Shown: positions 38,702 to 42,202 of the stretch, in pieces
Layout: each line of letters begins with the position of its first letter
How positions within the stretch are numbered: the first letter of the stretch is position 1
The notes under the pieces: model-generated
The model's input: only the letters and a program-made list of their open reading frames with translations
Told to the model about the DNA's origin: nothing
The model's database searches: none
Translations under genes and position numbers: made by a program
Assembly: GCA_016935365.1 (NCBI GenBank)
Contig: JAFGRB010000018.1
Span: 1 to 42,202, forward strand
Origin: Deltaproteobacteria bacterium
Lineage (GTDB): Bacteria; Myxococcota; B64-G9
Length of the DNA stretch: 42,202 nucleotides
Reading direction: 5' to 3'

Positions 38702-41700
38702 CTATGACCTTCGGCGAATGGCGAGCAGGCCGAGCGCGATCAAGAGCCAGACCGCCAGGCCGGAAGCTCCGGCAGTGCCGCACCCGCACCCCCCGCCGGC
38801 CAGCTTCCGGTCCGTGTCATCATCGCAGGCGTCGCCGATGCCGTCGTTGTCCTGATCCGACTGGTCCGGGTTCTCCACGTCGGGGCAGTTGTCCTCTTCG
38901 TCTGCGACTCCATCTCCATCGCTGTCTCCGCTGGCCGGCACGCAGATCCCTCCCTGGCAGACTGCGCCCTGGTCGCAATCGTCGTCAGTCGTGCAGGAGG
39001 CGGGACAGGAGAAAGCCGGCTGATCATCGCCGCCATCGCAGCTGTGGTCGAGGTAATCGCCGCAGCCCTGGATCACGGTCTCATCGCAGGCGCTGTCGTC
39101 GTCCGCGACGACGCTCTCGCACTGGTAGGTCGCGCTGCAGCTCTTGTCCTGGCGCTGGCCCTGGCAGGCGGCCGGATCCGTGCACTCGGCCGCTGCGGAA
39201 TACGCGTCCGGACAGTCCGCATCCGCCGCGCAGCAGTCTCCCTCTTCACAGCAGAAGCCGTTCTGGCAGTGGCCGCTGTCGCAATCGCCCGCATCCTCGC
39301 AGGGCGCCCCGTCGTTGCGCGTCGTCACGCAGATCCCGTCTTCGCATCGCGCGTCGGAATCGCAGTCCTCGTCTCCGTCACAGCTCTCGGGGCAATCGAA
39401 GTACGGCTGGTCCTCGGAGCCGTCGCAGGCATGATCGGCGAAGTAGCCACACGCCTCTACTCGGTCCTCCCCGCATGCGCTGTCGTCGTCCACCGTCTCG
39501 GTCTCGCACTGGAAGAAGGCATTGCAGTGCTTGTCTCCCCTGCTGCCCTGACAGTGCGCCGGCTCGTCGCAGGTGGCCTCGACAGCCCAGCTATCCGGGC
39601 AGTCTCCATCCACCGCGCAGCAGTCGCCCTCGTTGCAGCAGAAGCCGTTCTGGCAGTGCCCGCTGGTGCAGTCCTCGTCGCCCGTGCAGGGCTGGCCGTC
39701 GTCGTCACAGGCGTCTCCGACGCCATCCCCGTCCGTATCGGCCTGATCCGGGTTTGAAATGAACGGGCAGTTGTCGTCGCAGTCCTCGCTCTGGCCTGCC
39801 GCGCAGAACGCATCGCCCGGGACACCCGAGTCGTCCCCGTCGTCCAGCACGCCGTCGTTGTCGTCGTCCGGGTCGCCGGCATCACACAGGCCGTCCGTGT
39901 CGTTGTCCGGCCCGTCGTTGTCCGGCTGTGCCGTGCCGGCCACGGAGCAATCGTCGCAGGTATCTCCATCGCCGTCCCCGCAGATCAGGGGATCGAGCGG
40001 ATCGGGATCCTCGACGTCCGGCACTTGATCCCCGTCGTCGTCCGAATCGCAGACGTCACCCTGCCCGTCCCCGTCCGTGTCGAGCTGATCGGGGTTGGCA
40101 TCATCCACGCAGTTGTCGCCCGCGTCGCAAAGCCCATCTGCGTCCGTGTCCTGCCCGTCGTTGTCCGGTTGCTGGCTGCCCGCGATCGAGCAGTCATCGC
40201 AGCTGTCGCCATCCACGTCCCCGCAGATGAACTCGTCGAAGGGATCCGGATCCGTTCCATCGTCGACGCCGTCGTCGTCATCGTCCGCATCGCCCGCATC
40301 GCAGATTCCGTCGCCGTCGTTGTCCGCCCCGTCGTTTCCAGGTTGCTGGCTGCCCGCGATCGAGCAGTCGTCGCAGCTGTCCCCGTCCGAATCCCCGCAG
40401 ATGTACTCGTCGAAAGGATCCGGATCGGAGCCATCGTCGACGCCATCGTTGTCGTCGTCCGAATCGCCCGTATCGCACAGGCCGTCGCCGTCCGCATCCG
40501 AGCCGTCGTTGCCCGGCTGCTGGCTGCCCGCGACCGAGCAGTCGTCGCAGCCATCCCCGTCCGAATCCCCGCAGACGTACTCGTCGAGTGGATCCGGGTC
40601 CGAACCATCGACGACGCCATCGCCATCGTCGTCCGGATCGCCGGTGTTGCACAGGCCGTCGCCGTCCGTGTCCAGGCCGTCGTTGTCGGGCTGCTGGCTA
40701 CCCGCGACCGAGCAGTCGTCGCAGCCATCCCCGTCCGAATCCCCGCAGGTATACTCGTCCAGCGGGGCGGGGTCGGAGCCATCGTCCACCCCATCGCCGT
40801 CGTCGTCCGAGTCGCAGGCATCGCCTTGCCCGTCGCCGTCATGGTCTTCCTGCAGCGGGTTGGCGTCATCCACGCAGTTGTCACCCGCATCGCACATGCC
40901 GTCGCCGTCGGTGTCCGCACCGTCGTTGCCCGGGTCCTGGAAGCCGGACAGCGAGCAGTCGTCGCAGCTGTCACCGTCCGAGTCCCCGCAGGTATACTCG
41001 TCCATCGGATCCGGATCGGAGCCGTCGTCCACGCCGTCGCCATCATCGTCCGGATCGCAGACATCCCCCTGCCCGTCGCCGTCGTAGTCCTCCTGGCCCG
41101 GGTTGTCCACCTGCGGGCAGTTGTCCACCCCGTCGTCCAGCCCGTCGCCATCCGCATCCGGATCGAGGAAGTCGGCCCAGCCGTCGCCGTCCGTGTCGGC
41201 CGTGCTCTCGCTGTCGTCGGGCACGCCGTCGCCGTCCGAGTCGGGATCGAGGTAGCTGGGCACCCCGTCTCCATCCACGTCGTCGGCGATGTCGGGCCCG
41301 CCCTGGTCGCTGTCGGTGTCGGTGTCCAGGTTCGCCTCGGTGCAATCGTCGATGCCGTCGCCGTCCGTATCGGCCAGGCAGTCCAGCGGGCTCGTCAGCT
41401 CCGCGGTCAGGCTCTGGACGCCCCCGCCGTCCTGATCGCCCACGTTGATGTCGTCACCCGTGGTCAGCGTGATGTCCATGGTCAGCGCGGGAGGGAAGAA
41501 GGTCCCGAAGTCCACCAGGACCCGGAAGTCGTCCGTGTACGGGCTCGGGCTCATGTCCGCGGTCCAGCTGACCGTGGTGGTCCCGTCACCGTTGACCACG
41601 ATCGCAGGGCCCTCCCCGCTCTCCATACCCCGAGAGCTCGAGCTGTAATCGATCGCCGGATCCAGCCCCCAGGTCGTGTCGGTCGCGTTCAGCTCGGCCG

Positions 41701-42073
41701 TGGCCTCGGCCGCCCCGATGACCGTCACCCCGGCCGGGAAGGTGATCGATCCCTCGGTCTCGGGATCGCGCGAGTTGTCGATGACCGGCCCGGTGCGGAA
41801 GTAGATCGACTGGGCGTACAGGCCGTCGTCGTAGGGCCCGGCCCCCAGGCTGACGCCCGAGCCGGTCATGTCGGGCGGCAGGGTGTCGAAGTACTGCTCG
41901 CGGAGGATCGTCAGCTCTCCGGCCTGGGTGGGACCGCCGAGGGTCGACGGCGGAACGAGCGTATCGGGCCCGGTGTAGATCTCGCTGTCCACATAGGGCG
42001 TCGAGGCGTTCTGGGCAGAGGCCACCGGGGCTGCCAACAGTGCGATCAAGAAAAAGAATCCAAGTCGTTGCAT
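38702..42073 (-). CDS. Large secreted protein with thrombospondin type 3 repeats and MYXO-CTERM-like tail
   Basis: The 1123-residue product has a signal peptide (about 1-20) and a beta-rich N-terminal domain (about 21-225). A long Asp/Gly calcium-binding region of thrombospondin type 3 repeats (DxDxDGxxDxxD) follows, with six internal copies of a CGDxDGDxCDDCSxxG unit about 55 residues apart. Next come two copies of a Cys-rich module (GHCQNGFCC..GDCCA...CQG...) and one final TSP3 pair. It ends GGGCGCGTAG, a hydrophobic helix and AIRRRS, a MYXO-CTERM-type surface sorting signal. AGGAGG precedes the ATG. It probably is a rigid, calcium-stabilised surface or matrix protein. Confidence 0.9.
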   Translation of the reverse strand: MQRLGFFFLIALLAAPVASAQNASTPYVDSEIYTGPDTLVPPSTLGGPTQAGELTILREQYFDTLPPDMTGSGVSLGAGPYDDGLYAQSIYFRTGPVIDNSRDPETEGSITFPAGVTVIGAAEATAELNATDTTWGLDPAIDYSSSSRGMESGEGPAIVVNGDGTTTVSWTADMSPSPYTDDFRVLVDFGTFFPPALTMDITLTTGDDINVGDQDGGGVQSLTAELTSPLDCLADTDGDGIDDCTEANLDTDTDSDQGGPDIADDVDGDGVPSYLDPDSDGDGVPDDSESTADTDGDGWADFLDPDADGDGLDDGVDNCPQVDNPGQEDYDGDGQGDVCDPDDDGDGVDDGSDPDPMDEYTCGDSDGDSCDDCSLSGFQDPGNDGADTDGDGMCDAGDNCVDDANPLQEDHDGDGQGDACDSDDDGDGVDDGSDPAPLDEYTCGDSDGDGCDDCSVAGSQQPDNDGLDTDGDGLCNTGDPDDDGDGVVDGSDPDPLDEYVCGDSDGDGCDDCSVAGSQQPGNDGSDADGDGLCDTGDSDDDNDGVDDGSDPDPFDEYICGDSDGDSCDDCSIAGSQQPGNDGADNDGDGICDAGDADDDDDGVDDGTDPDPFDEFICGDVDGDSCDDCSIAGSQQPDNDGQDTDADGLCDAGDNCVDDANPDQLDTDGDGQGDVCDSDDDGDQVPDVEDPDPLDPLICGDGDGDTCDDCSVAGTAQPDNDGPDNDTDGLCDAGDPDDDNDGVLDDGDDSGVPGDAFCAAGQSEDCDDNCPFISNPDQADTDGDGVGDACDDDGQPCTGDEDCTSGHCQNGFCCNEGDCCAVDGDCPDSWAVEATCDEPAHCQGSRGDKHCNAFFQCETETVDDDSACGEDRVEACGYFADHACDGSEDQPYFDCPESCDGDEDCDSDARCEDGICVTTRNDGAPCEDAGDCDSGHCQNGFCCEEGDCCAADADCPDAYSAAAECTDPAACQGQRQDKSCSATYQCESVVADDDSACDETVIQGCGDYLDHSCDGGDDQPAFSCPASCTTDDDCDQGAVCQGGICVPASGDSDGDGVADEEDNCPDVENPDQSDQDNDGIGDACDDDTDRKLAGGGCGCGTAGASGLAVWLLIALGLLAIRRRS
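39900..40995. repeat. Tandem DNA repeats coding for TSP3 / CGD units
   Basis: The DNA shows six diverged copies of a unit of about 165-180 bases, each containing a TCGTCGCAG core and CCCCGCAG edge. They encode the CGDxDGDxCDDCS units. Such repeats can expand or contract by recombination. They also create long open frames on the opposite strand that are not genes. Confidence 0.75.
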
Positions 42074-42138
42074 CGTTCTATCCTCCTGCAGGCTTTGGGC
42101 AATCGATATTTCTTATACTAGGCCTGAAACAAGCGACC

Positions 42139-42166
42139 TTTATAGTCGGGGGTATTGACAAAACAA
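42139..42166 (-). promoter_or_regulatory. Candidate promoter of the TSP3 protein gene
   Basis: On the minus strand TTGTTT (42161-42166), 16 bases, TATAAA (42139-42144). The surrounding 130 bases are clearly more A/T-rich than the rest of the window. The leader would be about 60 bases. The region 42074-42202 contains no gene. Confidence 0.4.
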
Positions 42167-42202
42167 AGAAAAGCCCCAGATTTCAAGAGTTTTAATCGAC
42201 AA

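Noticed and set aside
39900..40995. Possible CRISPR array from the regular DNA repeats
   Set aside because: The repeats are about 165-180 bases, diverge between copies and encode protein units; no short identical repeats with unique spacers and no cas genes.
40025..42121. Plus-strand open frame of about 698 codons opposite the TSP3 gene
   Set aside because: It is the complement of an Asp-rich, GAC-heavy coding region. The translation is dominated by Val, Arg and Ile with no domain, and the minus-strand frame has a signal peptide, calcium repeats and a sorting tail.
42155..42202. TTGACA on the plus strand near the right edge as a promoter
   Set aside because: No acceptable -10 follows at 16-18 bases, and no downstream gene is visible in the window.

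Overview
The window looks like chromosomal DNA from a high-GC, Gram-negative bacterium, most likely Myxococcota or a related deltaproteobacterial lineage. The evidence is the very high GC coding sequence, many lipoproteins and outer-membrane proteins, and a large thrombospondin-type-3-repeat protein ending in a MYXO-CTERM-like tail (CGC motif, hydrophobic helix, Arg cluster). Gene order and protein styles also fit: Mre/Rod cluster, PgsBCW and a non-flagellar type III secretion cluster. No rRNA, tRNA, insertion sequence, prophage or CRISPR array was seen. This assignment is inference from gene content, not from a phylogenetic marker.

Layout. 1-180: tandem palindromes acting as an intergenic terminator zone. 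176-1135 (minus): ferredoxin, trmO and a small coiled-coil protein in one operon. 1278-5315 (plus): membrane diguanylate cyclase coupled to a PhnD-like periplasmic binding protein, then an outer-membrane barrel with an N-terminal haem motif and a biotin-carrier protein. 5410-8258 (plus): pgsB-pgsC-pgsW, for poly-gamma-glutamate-type polymer synthesis, closed by a strong hairpin. 8314-12315 (minus): four envelope or unknown genes. 12460-12789: thioredoxin. 12801-18450 (minus): mreB-mreC-mreD-mrdA-rodA, the cell elongation machine. 18661-27129: PpiD/SurA-like chaperone, S9 peptidase, GH36-like lipoprotein and two other lipoproteins in alternating orientation.

27333-38539 holds a non-flagellar type III secretion system (T3SS). 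A double-FHA membrane protein (SctD candidate, plus strand) faces two minus-strand operons. Operon 1 (38539 to 33960) has a needle-like first gene, then sctI, sctJ, sctK, sctL, sctN, sctO. Operon 2 (33055 to 29330) has sctP, sctQ, a FliO-like gene, sctR, sctS, sctT. An outer-membrane barrel gene on the opposite strand sits between them. Both operons are preceded by sequences matching the sigma-54 -24/-12 consensus, one of them essentially perfectly. sctU, sctV and the secretin sctC are not in the window. 38702-42073 (minus) encodes the large calcium-binding-repeat surface protein.

Two regulatory themes emerge. Many divergent or upstream regions carry a promoter pattern TTGC(A/C/T)N, 16-17 bases, TA-N-N-A-T, and at least two of these sit so close to the start codon that the mRNA would be leaderless. 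The T3SS operons instead carry sigma-54 elements, suggesting activator-dependent, developmentally or contact-controlled expression.
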